DNA of 64,000 nucleotides, taken from NCBI RefSeq assembly GCF_964019385.1, contig NC_088653.1, positions 14,382,154-14,446,153 of the forward strand, in the 5' to 3' direction. Under the pieces are notes generated by a model. That model did no database searches. It worked only from the letters and a program-made list of their open reading frames with translations, and was not told the DNA's origin. Both the position numbers and the translations under genes were made by a program. Positions 42,084 through 52,844 of this stretch are shown one piece after another. Positions within the stretch are counted from its first letter, which is position 1; each line of letters begins with the position of its first letter. Source of the stretch: Sycon ciliatum. Lineage: Eukaryota > Porifera > Calcarea > Leucosolenida > Sycettidae.

Positions 42084-42150
42084 CGGAAATCAGATGCCCA
42101 TATTTTGATTTCCAACAAATATGGTACAATAGTGCCAAAAAATTAAAATA
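42084..42150 (+). pseudogene. Relic duplicate of the lectin-like exon start
   Basis: After an AG (ACCAAACAG) the sequence CGGAAATCAGATGCCCATA parallels CCGAAATCAGATGTCCATA at 42811, both preceded by (TG)n and both encoding EIRCP. Similarity then fades and stops appear. It looks like a decayed tandem duplicate of exon plus upstream repeat. Confidence 0.5.
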
Positions 42151-42699
42151 AATATTATTCCCGTAGCTATGCAAAAGACGTTATTTCAGTAACGTCTGGC
42201 GCTAGCAAAGGTCCACACAGCTTTAATTATGTTGATGTTTGTGTGTTTGTGTAGTCGGCATGCCTGGCGCTATCCCGTACCTGTGTTAGCTCCCAGCTAA
42301 TGAAGTCCCCTCCCACCAATACACATGGGTTTTATAGTATTGAATTATGGAATCCCGTACCGTACCATCAAAGACAGCTGGCCACAATATTCAAATAGGG
42401 CTTTCAAATGCAAGATCATAATATGAAGCGGCTTGGAAGAAAGAGTATGTATGTGACGTGTATCGGGGAATGCATGCATGGCAATTGTACGGGTTCGAAT
42501 CCTAGGTTATGTCTTGAAAAAAAAAATTAAAAATGTATAACATCCCTAGGGTTTTTTGCCCAGGTCATCAAGGTGGTAGACGGTGTCGTATTACCCTCGG
42601 ATGCAAAGAGAAAGTCGACTCTCGCTAGGCAAAAAAACATAGCATAGGGCCCTGAGCTTCCAAGCTCTTCTGTCTGATATTGGAAGAAAAGTGCCATGT

Positions 42700-42790
42700 G
42701 TGCCATGTGTGTGTGTGTGTGCCGTGTGAGAGTGTGTGTGTGTGTGTGTGTGTGTGCCGTGTGTGTGCCGTGTGTGTGTTCGTGTGCGTG
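42700..42790 (+). repeat. (TG)n microsatellite before the lectin-like exon at 42811
   Basis: TG-rich tract with GTGCCGTGTG interruptions, ending ~20 bases before the 3' splice site at 42810. Confidence 0.95.
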
Positions 42791-42810
42791 TTCCTTTTTA
42801 AACTGGGCAG

Positions 42811-43080
42811 CCGAAATCAGATGTCCATACCATCCAACCACCATTATTAAGTACTTCCCGGTGGATATGACATTTGCTGACGCTACCATTCATTGCCAGA
42901 GGTTCAATGCAACTATCGCTACTAAAGAATGGTGCGTGAAGGACTTTCTTCGCCCCAGAGAGACCTTTGCGTGGGTGGACCAGAGGATTGGGGGTTTGCA
43001 GTTAGCGAGTGACGCCAAGGCATACGATCTAAAATCTGAACCTTCACCAAAGCACAAGGTTGTGTGTGAACTTGAAGCAG
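42811..43080 (+). CDS. Lectin-like gene, domain exon A
   Basis: 270 bases, phase 1-1, acceptor AACTGGGCAG and donor GTAAGC. Encodes EIRCPYHPTTIIKYFP, then FADATIHCQRFNATIATKEW, then C, FAWVDQ and KHKVVCELEA. The pattern (Cys; F-x-x-A-x-x-x-C helix; E-W-C; Trp; final V-V-C) resembles a short C-type-lectin-like fold with two Cys pairs. No Ca-binding EPN/QPD motif is seen, so sugar binding is doubtful. Position 5' to three similar exons supports one gene with repeated modules. Confidence 0.7.
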
Positions 43081-43310
43081 GTAAGCCTCGTCCTGTTTTC
43101 CAGTGTCGATAAACACGCACATAACTTGTGTGTGTTTACGGTTGGCGGTTCTCTGTTTGTGTGTTTTGTGCATGTGTGTGGCTCGAGAAAGGAAAATCAG
43201 CACACGAAGCACAGAAGCCATAATTTCGACTAGTCCTTTCGTATCATTGCCTCTCTTTTTTAGCTTATGCGAAGGCTAGCCAAGCTTGCTTGGTGATGTC
43301 AACGCGAAGA
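43081..43310. other. Intron sequence, no gene
   Basis: Short unique stretch after the donor; nothing recognised. Confidence 0.5.
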
Positions 43311-43313
43311 AGC

Positions 43314-43352
<39 letters not shown>

Positions 43353-43780
43353 GTAGAAAGGAAAAGGACATATGGAAACGAGTTAGGAGTAACTCTCCAC
43401 CACTGTAACTAGATACTATATACAGTCAGAAAGTGCAACAACTAGGCACAAAACTGACAGAGTACTGAGACATTCGACGTCCTGACACCTAGCTTCAACA
43501 CATCTCCGTAGCGCTAACCGACAGCCTTCCAACTTGGAAGGTTCAAGGTTATGGAAAGACCAAAGAGGGAAGGCTGTCGGTTAGCGCTACGGAGATGTGT
43601 TGAAGCTAGGTGTCAGGACGTCGAATGTCTCAGTACTCTGTCAGTTTTGTGCCTAGTTGTTGCACTTTCTGACTGTATATAGTATCTAGTTACAGTGGTG
43701 GAGAGTTACTCCTAACTCGTTTCCATATGTCCTTTTCCTTTCTACTTTTATTATTGGCTCAATACCCGAGTTTCAAATTG

Positions 43781-43829
43781 CACACCTGATGAGCCGTCAC
43801 GAACCATACGGCGAAACGTACGTCGTGTG
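43781..43829 (+). ncRNA. Type I hammerhead ribozyme, unit A
   Basis: Stem I CACAC (43781-43785) with GTGTG (43825-43829). Core CTGATGA (43786-43792). Stem II GCCGT (43793-43797) with ACGGC (43808-43812). Core GAA (43813-43815). Stem III ACG/CGT with a two-base loop TA (43816-43823). Position 17 is C43824, so cleavage is predicted after 43824. The minimal stem III is typical of hammerheads that cleave as dimers. Confidence 0.9.
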
Positions 43830-44374
43830 AAACAACTTGTTTTGTAGTCAACTAGTCCATCACAATGTCATGCATGAGGAGTACTGTAGGAGTTTAGATT
43901 TCGGCTTGTACAATTCGTTCTCGCAAAGCTTCCCCCTTCTTAACTTATCTTATCGATATTTTTGACCCACCCAAGTTGGGTGGTGTGCTGCTTTGCTGCT
44001 TCGAATTGTAGTTTGACCGCTTTGTCAAATCATCTACTGGTCTCGTCATCGTCCAGTGACAATCGACATTCTTTGTTCCGTTGGGACTGTAGCTTGTGCT
44101 CGTTTTCGTTGCGCTTGCCTTCCCCTCTTTGGTCTTTCCATAACCTTGAACCTTCCAAGTTGGAAGGCTGTCGGTTAGCGCTACGGAGATGTGTTGAAGC
44201 TAGGTGTCAGGACGTCGAATGTCTCAGTACTCTGTCAGTTTTGTGCCTAGTTGTTGCACTTTCTGACTGTATATAGTATCTAGTTACAGTGGTGGAGAGT
44301 TACTCCTAACTCGTTTCCATATGTCCTTTTCCTTTCTACTTTTATTATTGGCTCAATACCCGAGTTTCAAATTG

Positions 44375-44423
44375 CACACCTGATGAGCCGTCACGAACCA
44401 TACGGCGAAACGTACGTCGTGTG
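44375..44423 (+). ncRNA. Type I hammerhead ribozyme, unit B
   Basis: Identical copy 594 bases downstream of unit A. Two ribozymes in tandem would release a 594-nt linear monomer that a host ligase could circularise, as described for retrozymes. Confidence 0.9.
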
Positions 44424-44984
44424 AAACAACTTGTTTTGTAGTCAACTAGTCCATCACAATGTCATGCATGAGGAGTACTGTAGGAGTTTAGATTTCGGCT
44501 TGTACAATTCGTTCTCGCAAAGCTTCCCCCTTCTTAACTTATCTTATCGATATTTTTGACCCACCCAAGTTGGGTGGTGTGCTGCTTTGCTGCTTCGAAT
44601 TGTAGTTTGACCGCTTTGTCAAATCATCTACTGGTCTCGTCATCGTCCAGTGACAATCGACATTCTTTGTTCCGTTGGGACTGTAGCTTGTGCTCGTTTT
44701 CGTTGCGCTTGCCTTCCCCTCTTTGGTCTTTCCATAACCTTGAACCTTCCAAGTTGGAAGGCTGTCGGTTAGCGCTACGGAGATGTGTTGAAGCTAGGTG
44801 TCAGGACGTCGAATGTCTCAGTACTCTGTCAGTTTTGTGCCTAGTTGTTGCACTTTCTGACTGTATATAGTATCTAGTTACAGTGGTGGAGAGTTACTCC
44901 TAACTCGTTTCCATATGTCCTTTTCCTTTCTACTTTTTATTATTGGCTCAATACCCGAGTTTCAAATAATAATAATAATAATAA

Positions 44985-45535
44985 TTTGGAAAGGATTGGG
45001 AGAACTTCAAATTCAAAGTATCAGTCTGGGAAGTGAACTGCCTGAAAAGAGAAAAAAACGCCAGACCCACCAGGACTCGAACCTGGGACCCTGCAGGCAG
45101 TTCACTTTGAATTTGAAGTTCTCCCAATCCTTTCCAAATTAAATCACTTTCTTTCACCTCTGGTAGTTTCCAGAAACTGACCGTGGTTGGTTCCCTGGGG
45201 GAGGGAAAAAGACCCAAGTGCCATCAGTATGTGTGGCACGTGTTGTGAGCTGCCTTTGGAGTGAAAAACTTGTCAGCGCCTTCTAGGTTCAGCCTGGTCC
45301 CATAGTTCAGTGGTTAGAGCATTGCTCATGACAAGCAGGGTCCCAGGTTCGAGTCCTGGTGGGTCTGGCGTTTTTTTCTCTTTTCAGGCAGTTCACTTCC
45401 CCGACTGATACTTTGAATAATAATAATAATAATAATAATCGCGAGGGTCCCTTGTTCGAGTCCTGGTGGTGGCAGTCAATTTTTTCTTCAGACTTTTCCC
45501 GTTTGTGTCTCTCCCTCAAACCTGTGGATAATAAT
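44985..45535. mobile_element. SINE cluster (families B and A)
   Basis: 44985-45100 is a minus-strand family B fragment. 45115-45415 is a plus-strand family B copy with a tRNA-like head at about 45297-45369 (A and B boxes intact) ending at (AAT)n. 45440-45530 is a plus-strand family A 3' half ending in (TAA)n. Confidence 0.8.
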
Positions 45536-45581
45536 AATAACAATAATAATACTTTTCAAGTCGAAGACAATGGTGATTAAC

Positions 45582-45764
45582 ATGGTAGCAAGCGAGTCCT
45601 TATAACCGGCCCTTTGCCACCAGTGCCATCTGTTAAAGTGCTGTTAGGTCAATGCTCTGACCGCCAAATATGTACTTGGCGCCACTAGCGCTATCTTTAC
45701 AAGTGCTGTTTGTTCAATGCTCTGACCTCTAAAGTGCCGATTATAGGGACTTGCTTGCTACCAT
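45582..45764. mobile_element. MITE, ATGGTAGCAAGC termini
   Basis: Inverted ends ATGGTAGCAAGCGAGTCC and its partner GGGACTTGCTTGCTACCAT. The 183-bp body contains a direct repeat (CAATGCTCTGACC twice). Target duplication unclear. Confidence 0.8.
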
Positions 45765-46008
45765 CCTAAGGATGTTCAGACTCCACTGTAGCCACAGTTC
45801 ATGTTTCACACAGTTATACACCACTACCCCAAAACGGTCTCTTGGCTACAAATTCTTCCTTATATAATAATAAAATCCAAATTTTCGGGCCAGGCCCGTC
45901 TTCCGGAATAACCACATCAATCATAACTGTGTTTGACTTGATGAGTAATGGTACAGAAGGCCTAGTTGAAATAATATGGCTCCTGTGCTGCGTGTGCTAA
46001 CATGTGTA

Positions 46009-46101
<93 letters not shown>

Positions 46102-47080
46102 TTCGTGCTCCTTGGGAGCAGGTTACACTTTCTGAGCTCCGTGTTCTTGGCTTTCTCCCAAGTTTTCTGCCTGCCCAGGGCGACTCTGGCATAGCCATAG
46201 TCGACCCTGGAGCACCCTCGCACCCTGCCAAGGTAGTGCTGCATGACTGGAGTGCGGAATCGCGATGTAGCTTGCAGGACAATTTACTTCGATATTGTCA
46301 CTGCTGCGTCGGCCGTGGTCCACCACTCGCAGTGGAGTAGCTGTCCCTCGAGTGCTGTGAAGACTCCAAGCTCGAAGAATGCAGTGGTGTGAATTGCGGA
46401 TTGGCTGGTGGAGTACTGGAACAACTCGTTGTTTTCAGTGGAGTGGACGAGCGAGTGCGGAGAGGAAGGTCCCAATGGCGGAATGGTGGGAATTGAAACT
46501 TCAATCTTTCGTCGTCATGAGTGCACTGGTCAAGCGTTGTGGAAGTCTTTCGGATTTGTGAGGCCTTGCCCAGCCGCTTACATCGTCAACTTGGAAGAAC
46601 TGCTAGTGGAGTCCTGGTGGGATTTCGGATGCCCACACTCCTTTTGCTTGGTGGATTCTTTCGTGGACAGTGATTTTCGTGACGTGGAATTTGTTTTCTT
46701 CTTTCCTGTTCATTTTCAGTTCTTGTCACTGTAGCTGTCAGGTTGTTGTTACAGTACAGCAGTCGTCCGTTCTGCTCCATTGTTTCATCTGTTTTGCCAG
46801 TTCTGCTAGCTGATACTCTTTATTTGCCACTGCCCCTCATAATGCTCATGCTTGGGTGGATGGCGGCGTGACCCGTTTAGGGTAGCTGTATCATAGTAGT
46901 AGTGTGTGTGTGTGGGGGGGGGGGGGGGGTGTGGGTGTAGGTGTGGGTGTGGGTGTGGGTGGGTGTGGGTGGGTGGGTGTTTGTGATTGTGTACATGTGT
47001 GAGTCTGAGCAGTTCTCTTCAATGTTTTTACCAATCAATATTCTCACAATGGCGAATGTGACCTAGGATATTGCAATGGT
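45765..47080. other. Intron sequence with (TG)n and G-rich repeats; no certain gene
   Basis: (TG)n at 46005-46100 and a GGGTGT/G-run repeat at 46905-46985. After the (TG)n an AG at 46126 is followed by an open frame (VTLSELRVLGFLPSFLPAQG) without Cys pattern. The 46408-46734 frame is also unrecognised. Neither is called as an exon. Confidence 0.45.
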
Positions 47081-47087
47081 GATAGAA

Positions 47088-47205
47088 ATGAAGTTGATTG
47101 TTCCAACTAGGAACATACGCTTCTTGCCGAACTTGACACTTGACTGACTCGCGATGTCAAGTTTGGCAGGAAGCGTGTGTTCCTAGTCGGAACAATCAAC
47201 TTCAT
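47088..47205. repeat. Hairpin with ~52-bp arms
   Basis: Arms 47088-47140 and 47155-47205 (AAGTTGATTGTTCC, CTAGGAACA cores), ~90% matched. Adjoins the perfect palindrome at 47275. Confidence 0.85.
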
Positions 47206-47274
47206 GACTATTGATCGGTCCAGTCCAAAGTCAAAGAGTTGGTGGACAAGCCGTTGATTATTCACTCTCATTGT

Positions 47275-47538
47275 AATATCGAAAAGTATTCTTTCTAGAC
47301 CAAAGAGTGGTATATTTGATAACATTTAATTAATAACGATAGAAATTTTTACGATACTTCTCCAGACGTTTCGTTGTTCTGAACAACATCGTCAGTGGAT
47401 AAAGAATTCTTTATCCACTGACGATGTTGTTCAGAACAACGAAACGTCTGGAGAAGTATCGTAAAAATTTCTATCGTTATTAATTAAATGTTATCAAATA
47501 TACCACTCTTTGGTCTAGAAAGAATACTTTTCGATATT
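47275..47538. repeat. 264-bp perfect spacerless palindrome
   Basis: Self-complementary about 47406/47407 (centre GAATTC). Each arm carries CTGACGA, a self-pairing GTTGTT...AACAAC stem and GAAACGTC, which resembles a hammerhead. However, a stray U sits between CTGACGA and stem II, so it is a hammerhead-like motif only. Probably another Penelope/retrozyme-type end in head-to-head form. Confidence 0.85.
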
Positions 47539-47888
47539 TCATGACTATTACCGCCCCGAAGTCGCAACTTCTAAGTTTGTGATAGAAATGTACATGTATG
47601 TGTATAAAAACGCAATGCTTTGTCTACTTCATCCAGAAACAAAAGCTTCTTGACTTTTCACATGACAAAGGCACAAAGACGACTCATTTATCGAATGAAA
47701 GGAAATCTCCAAAGATTTTTTTCTTTGCAGCAAGATAATGACAATCGCCTTTGTAGAGATTCCTGGTAAGATAGGTAGGCAGTTTGTAGGCAGCACAGCC
47801 GTTTTCGTACGCATTCGGCCTTCATCCCAGTTTTTGCAACTACATTGATCTGAAAAAGACGAAAATACTGTAGTATGGACCCGCAGGA

Positions 47889-47999
47889 GTGGGCGTTTGC
47901 TGCGAAGTGGGCGTTTGCTGCGAAGTGGGCGTTTGCTGCAAAGTGGGCGTTTGCTGAGAAGTGGGCGTTTGCTGCGAAGTGGGCGTTTGCTGCGTTTGC
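47889..47999. repeat. 18-bp minisatellite (GGGCGTTTGCTGCGAAGT)
   Basis: About six units of 18 bases with small changes, 280 bases before the lectin-like exon at 48282. Confidence 0.93.
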
Positions 48000-48017
48000 A
48001 GCGGAATTTACTGCACG

Positions 48018-48281
48018 GGCTCTTTTCTGGGCAAAGAAAATCAGTGCAAACAAGTAAAGAAGTTTTTTGTTTCTTTAGGAAGTACATTATCTTCCTCCTT
48101 CTCGCTTTTAAAAATCCTTCTCTATGTGTATATTTGTACAGACCCTTTTCTGTGCATAGAAATTTTTTGACAAAAAGTAACGAAGTTTTTAAGTTGTTTC
48201 TGGAGGAAGTACATATGTCCCTCCTTCTCGCTCAAATCTGTCTGTATGTGTCTATGTGCACGGGTTGTTTTCTGTGCATAG
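48018..48281 (+). repeat. Triplicated splice-acceptor region
   Basis: The block with TTTTCTGTGCATAG, AACGAAGTTTTT-like and GGAAGTACAT, CTCCTTCTCGCT occurs two and a half times, the last ending at the 3' splice site of the exon at 48282. Candidate acceptors are thereby repeated in tandem. Confidence 0.75.
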
Positions 48282-48602
48282 AGAGTAGCTACATGTGTGA
48301 GAAAACCAGAGCTCACATTGCCGTGTACGCCAATACGGCAACTTGGTCACAGGCGAAGGAGCAGTGCAGGCGCCTAGGCGGACGGTTACCTGCTGGAGTT
48401 GATGAGGGAACCTGCCTAAATCACGCTTTGACTACAATGAGGCGTGATTCTCCAGCCAAGGGAAGCAGGCCATGGATAGAAGAATATGATGAGCAGCCAC
48501 TCAATCCGGTATCTCCCAGCTACACTTTGCACGAGAGCCGGAAGAGAACGACGGAGTATATCGCACAACAAATGCAGACTGTGGCATGTGCTTTCAATCT
48601 CA
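48282..48602 (+). CDS. Lectin-like gene, domain exon B
   Basis: 321 bases, phase 1-1, acceptor TCTGTGCATAG and donor GTAAGT. Encodes SSYMCEKTRAHIAVYANTAT, then WSQAKEQCRRLGGRLPAGVD and EGTCLNHAL, then RPWIEEYDE and QTVACAFNL. The W-x-x-A-x-x-x-C-x-x-x-G-G-R-L-P helix-turn and the Trp-Ile followed by a late Cys are the clearest C-type-lectin-like signature in the window. No Ca-site triplet seen. Confidence 0.78.
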
Positions 48603-48880
48603 GTAAGTCAAACACATTGTGTTGGTCAGAATTTCTTGTTTTTTATTATATATTATTATTTTATACAAAAGAGAAAGACCAAGGAACTACAAGTTACGCT
48701 ATACTGTCCTCTAACACCACCAGTTACTAAACAATCAGCTCATGTGATAACATTGCACGACACTGACCGACGGTACTGACGTTCTACAACTAACTGGCTA
48801 ACAGCTCTAGCACATCTTGGATATTATTATTATTATTATTATTTATTCTTCTTTTCACAATTATCAATGGAATTCGTGAC

Positions 48881-49510
48881 TAAAGAGAATGATGAAACTA
48901 CAATAGGATTTATACACTTGGAGTGGAACAGCGAGGATACAAGCATAGTAAGAAAAATAGCACAAACCTAGGAACAATGTGCACAGGTAATAAACTATAG
49001 GTGAGGTGAGAAATGATAGGAAATTCAGCAAGTGCAGTGTGACAGTGGATATGCATGTGCAAGTGTGTGTGAGTGCGAATTTACTGGAACAGCGTAAGTG
49101 CGGTGACATTTTCTTTTTGTTTACAAAGATTTGGATCACGAATGCGAATGTAGACTGCTTCTAGAACTTTCAACTGCTTGAAACTACTTGCAGAACGAAC
49201 AACACTGAACCAAGAATTCTGAAGTTCTAGAAGCAGTCTACATTCGCATTCGTGATCCAAATCTTTGTAAACAAAAAGAAAATGTCACCGCACTTACGCT
49301 ATTCCAGTAAATTCGCACTCACACACACTTGCACATGCATATCCATTGTCACACTGCACTTGCTGAATTTCCTATCATTTCTCACCTCACCTATAGTTTA
49401 TTACCTGTGCACATTGTTCCTTGGTTTGTGCTATTTTTCTTACTATGCTTGTATCCTCGCTGTTCCACTCCAAGTGTATAAATCCTATTGTAGTTTCATC
49501 ATTCTCTTTA
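48881..49510. mobile_element. Penelope-like 3' ends in a head-to-head palindrome
   Basis: Arms 48881-49169 and 49222-49510 (289 bp each, almost identical) around a 52-bp spacer. Reading outward, each arm encodes LEAVYIRIRDPNLCKQKENV and TALTLFQ then stop, the GIY-YIG C-terminus of Penelope-like elements, followed by ~190 bp of 3' UTR. A different family from the one at 1225-2400, with the same architecture. Confidence 0.75.
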
Positions 49511-49965
49511 TTCTTCTTTTACTAGGGAAATATTTTAGTGCCTCTATGATGGGCAGCCATCACAGAAGTTAAACAATTTGTTTGAGCTCTCAAGCTCCTC
49601 AGGCCCTCTCGGTTTCTACAAAACACATATTACCAAAAAGAATACCAATCAGGTATGTTTAAGTCCGGTGGAGTCTTATGATTCCTTTTATATCTAATAT
49701 GGTTTATTTATTTTGGAAGTGAAGTGAACTTATGCAGCGAAGAGATCGTAGTTGGAGAGTTTGAAGTGAGGTACCCTGCAATGTGTGAATGGCTGCAATG
49801 GAGTCTGCGAGTGCTTAGAAGAGTCTTATGATGCCTCCGTTAATTCTAGGGTAGTTTAAATGCTGGTAGGTCTTTTTTGGTTCAACTGCTGATGCCGTGG
49901 TAGATGATGCCCAGGCACTGAGCCCGTACTATTACGGGATGACTATACATCGAGTAATACGAGTA
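49511..49965. other. Intron sequence, no gene
   Basis: Nothing recognised. Confidence 0.45.
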
Positions 49966-49969
49966 TTGA

Positions 49970-50165
49970 CGACAATTACCAGGACGAGTGTATGTTCAAA
50001 TGACGACAATTACCAGGATGAGTGTTTGTTCAAATGACGACAATTACCAGGACGAGTGTATGTTCAAAGGATGATAATTACCTGGACGAGTGTATGTTCA
50101 AATGACGACAATTACCAGGACGATTGTATGTTCAAATGACGACAATTACCAGGACGAGTGTAGGG
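49970..50165. repeat. 34-bp minisatellite
   Basis: Nearly six units of GACGACAATTACCAGGACGA plus GTGTATGTTCAAAT, with few substitutions. Confidence 0.95.
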
Positions 50166-50985
50166 GAAAAGCACCCGCTACGACTGGTATGACCATGTCC
50201 GTACCACTTTTTGAAAAGTGTCGTCCGTCCGGAACGTGCAAAACCGTAATAAAACAATCAGGATCCATCGATATATGCGCATCAGGCTTTGACCTTTTTT
50301 GTAGGCTCGTACTCGTAGATCTGCCATGCATCTGCAGTCGTACTGAGTACTGTACTCGACTCGACTGAATACTGCACAGTCATGAGTCAGCTGATCAGTG
50401 TTCCAGAATTTCCCAGAACGCAGGATTTTGTGCCTTTTTTACAACAATTTCTCACACGACGCCATACACACGATTCACGATTGCATGCACACCAAGAGTA
50501 CATGAAAACCAGAGTTGGCAGTTTCTGACTTTTCTGTAGGGGTGTCTATCATGGCGAAATTTCAGAATTATGATACCTGATGAAGATCTTAGGCGGGAAG
50601 AGCGTAGTGTGTGCAACTGAGCTGCAGCCGTTCAGACAGAGACCTGGTTGACTCCTCCTTGTGTGGTCTATACCGATGAAATGATGAAATTCCCCAAATT
50701 CGCCATGACAGTAACCCTTCGGTGCTTCACATTCTGGGTTTCTGGTACTCCTGGTGTGTACATATGGACACCATGCAGGGTACACTGTACCAATTCTTTT
50801 AGTTCATGTGCTGAACCCACCTATGTACATGCTGCCTGTATGACGGAGTCGAGATACAACAATCAAGCGACTACAATGTCATGAGTGAGAAGGCCTTTCA
50901 CACTTGAAAACTTGTGATTTGTAACACATGCCGGTCGTGTGTATAGCTTTGAGCAGTCTGTTGAGTGATATATTTATGATGGTTT
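50166..50985. other. Intron sequence, no gene
   Basis: Short frames only; none has the Cys pattern of the neighbouring exons. Confidence 0.45.
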
Positions 50986-50989
50986 AGAG

Positions 50990-52240
50990 TATTGAACAGT
51001 GCATTGCCGTGTAGTGTGGTGAATGGTTCATTGCTGACCTATGGTTGTCTGTATTGTGTTTGAATTATTTATTCTCACGATGGCGCCAATAAGAGTGTTG
51101 AACAGTGCATTGCTGATCTATGGTTGTGTATGGTGTTAAACAGTGCATTGCTGATCTATGATTGTGTAGGGTGTTGAACAGTGCATTGCTGATCTATGGT
51201 TGTGTGGGGTGTTGAACAGTACATTGCTGGTCTATGGTTGTGTGGGGTGTTGAACAGTGCATTGCTGATCTATGGTTGTGTAGGGTGTTGAACAGTACAT
51301 TGCTGGTCTATGGTTGTGTGGGGTGTTGAACAGTGCATTGCTGGTCTATGGTTGTGTGGGGTGTTGAACAGTGCATTGCTGATCTATGATTGTGTGGGGT
51401 GTTGAACAGTGCATTGCTGATCTATGGTTGTGTGGGGTGTTGAACAGTGCATTGCTGATCTATGGTTGTGTAGGGTGTTGAACAGTACATTGCTGGTCTA
51501 TGGTTGTGTGGGGTGTTGAACAGTGCATTGCTGATCTATGGTTGTGTAGGGTGTTGAACAGTACATTGCTGGTCTATGGTTGTGTGGGGTGTTGAACAGT
51601 GCATTGCTGGTCTATGGTTGTGTGGGGTGTTGAACAGTGCATTGCTGATCTATGGTTGTGTAGGGTGTTGAACAGTGCATTGCTGATCTATGGTTGTGTG
51701 GGGTGTTGAACAGTGCATTGCTGGTCTATGGTTGTGTAGGGTGTTGAACAGTGCATTGCTGATCTATGGTGGTGTAGGGTGTTGAACAGTGCATTGCTGA
51801 TCTATGGTTGTGTAGGGTGTTGAACAGTGCATTGCTGATCTATGGTTGTGTAGGGTGTTGAACAGTGCATTGCTGGTCTATGGTTGTGTGGGGTGTTGAA
51901 CAGTGCATTGCTGATCTATGGTGGTGTAGGGTGTTGAACAGTGCATTGCTGGTCTATGGTTGTGTGGGGTGTTGAACAGTGCATTGCTGATCTATGGTTG
52001 TGTAGGGTGTTGAACAGTGCATTGCTGATCTATGGTTGTGTAGGGTGTTGAACAGTGCATTGCTGGTCTATGGTTGTGTGTGGTGTTGAACAGTGCATTG
52101 CTGATCTATGGTTGTGTAGGGTGTTGAACAGTGCATTGCTGGTCAATGGTGGTGTAGGGTGTTGAACAGTGCATTGCTGATCTATGGTTGTGTGTGGTGT
52201 TGAACAGTGCATTGCTGATCTATGGCTGTGTAGGGTGTAC
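50990..52240. repeat. 38-bp minisatellite, ~32 copies
   Basis: Unit GTGTTGAACAGTGCATTGCT followed by GRTCTATGGTTGTGTRGG, repeated for 1.25 kb. Variant bases (GATC/GGTC, TAGG/TGGG) alternate in patterns that suggest higher-order duplication. A LINE tail (TTATTCTCACGATGGCGCCA) interrupts near 51070. Ends ~60 bases before the exon at 52301. Confidence 0.97.
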
Positions 52241-52300
52241 GTTATTAGTTGTCTGCTATTTGCTATCTGCTCTTTGCCTTCCCGGGTGCCTGCTGGACAG

Positions 52301-52531
52301 GGGAATACTTCTGTGAGCAGTCTAATGGTGCAGGCGGAGTAGCAATGGTCCACTATCCTATCACAACAATGGACAGCCAAGAAAAGACCGAAACGTTTTG
52401 CAAGACGCAACTCGGTCGCGTGGCGAACACCCGTGAAATGGACTGTCTCTCGGAGTTCAGGGAAATTATTAACAAGGATACGGGCCACTTGGAGGACCAC
52501 CTAGAAAATGAGGTGTGCGTTTTCGATCCTC
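52301..52531 (+). CDS. Lectin-like gene, domain exon C
   Basis: 231 bases, phase 1-1, acceptor TGCTGGACAG and donor GTAAGT. Encodes GEYFCEQSNGAGGVAMVHYP, then EKTETFCKTQLGRVANTRE, then DCLSEFREI and ENEVCVFDP. Same order as exons A, B and D: early Cys, a helix ending in Cys, L-G-R, E-x-D-C, late V-C. It lacks the central Trp, so the module may be divergent. Confidence 0.7.
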
Positions 52532-52844
52532 GTAAGTTGATTTGTCGGTACAATTGCATCCAGAATTAGTTTAGAGTGCCGCTTACATTTGTTTTGCAAA
52601 TAATCAAGTTAATTCTCTCTGTAGATTTTGTAGCGTACCGTTTGTCACAAGGATAAATCAGCCCCCATAACGTTTTTATGCTGCAGCTTCAACGCTATTT
52701 GGGTGATCAAGGTACGAGTACGGTAAAAATAGTGTTACCGTTGCTTGCTAATGGTGTCTTATCATAGTTTTTTTTCACAAAGCAAAATAATTTCGTTATG
52801 GGGTGGGAGAGGGTTGACCAATTTCGTTTAAGAAAACATTGGTC

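Larger units (their letters stand above)
43339..44965 (+). mobile_element. Tandem hammerhead-bearing retrozyme-like array
   Basis: Layout from left to right: an inverted partial copy (43339-~43562); a plus-strand partial unit (~43572-43777); two complete near-identical 594-bp units (43778-44371 and 44372-44965); then (AAT)n. Each complete unit begins TTGCACACCTGATGAG (hammerhead) and ends ACCCGAGTTTCAAA. An ORF of 104 codons inside each unit looks incidental. Small hammerhead-carrying tandem elements without protein genes are known in animals as retrozymes, thought to rely on Penelope-like enzymes. Partial relatives: 1-93, 35929-36135, 53935-54205, 54345-54535 and 61138-61370. Confidence 0.82.

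Noticed and set aside
43962-44276. 104-codon ORF repeated in both 594-bp units
   Set aside because: Identical because the units are tandem copies; no domain or conserved composition, so probably not coding.
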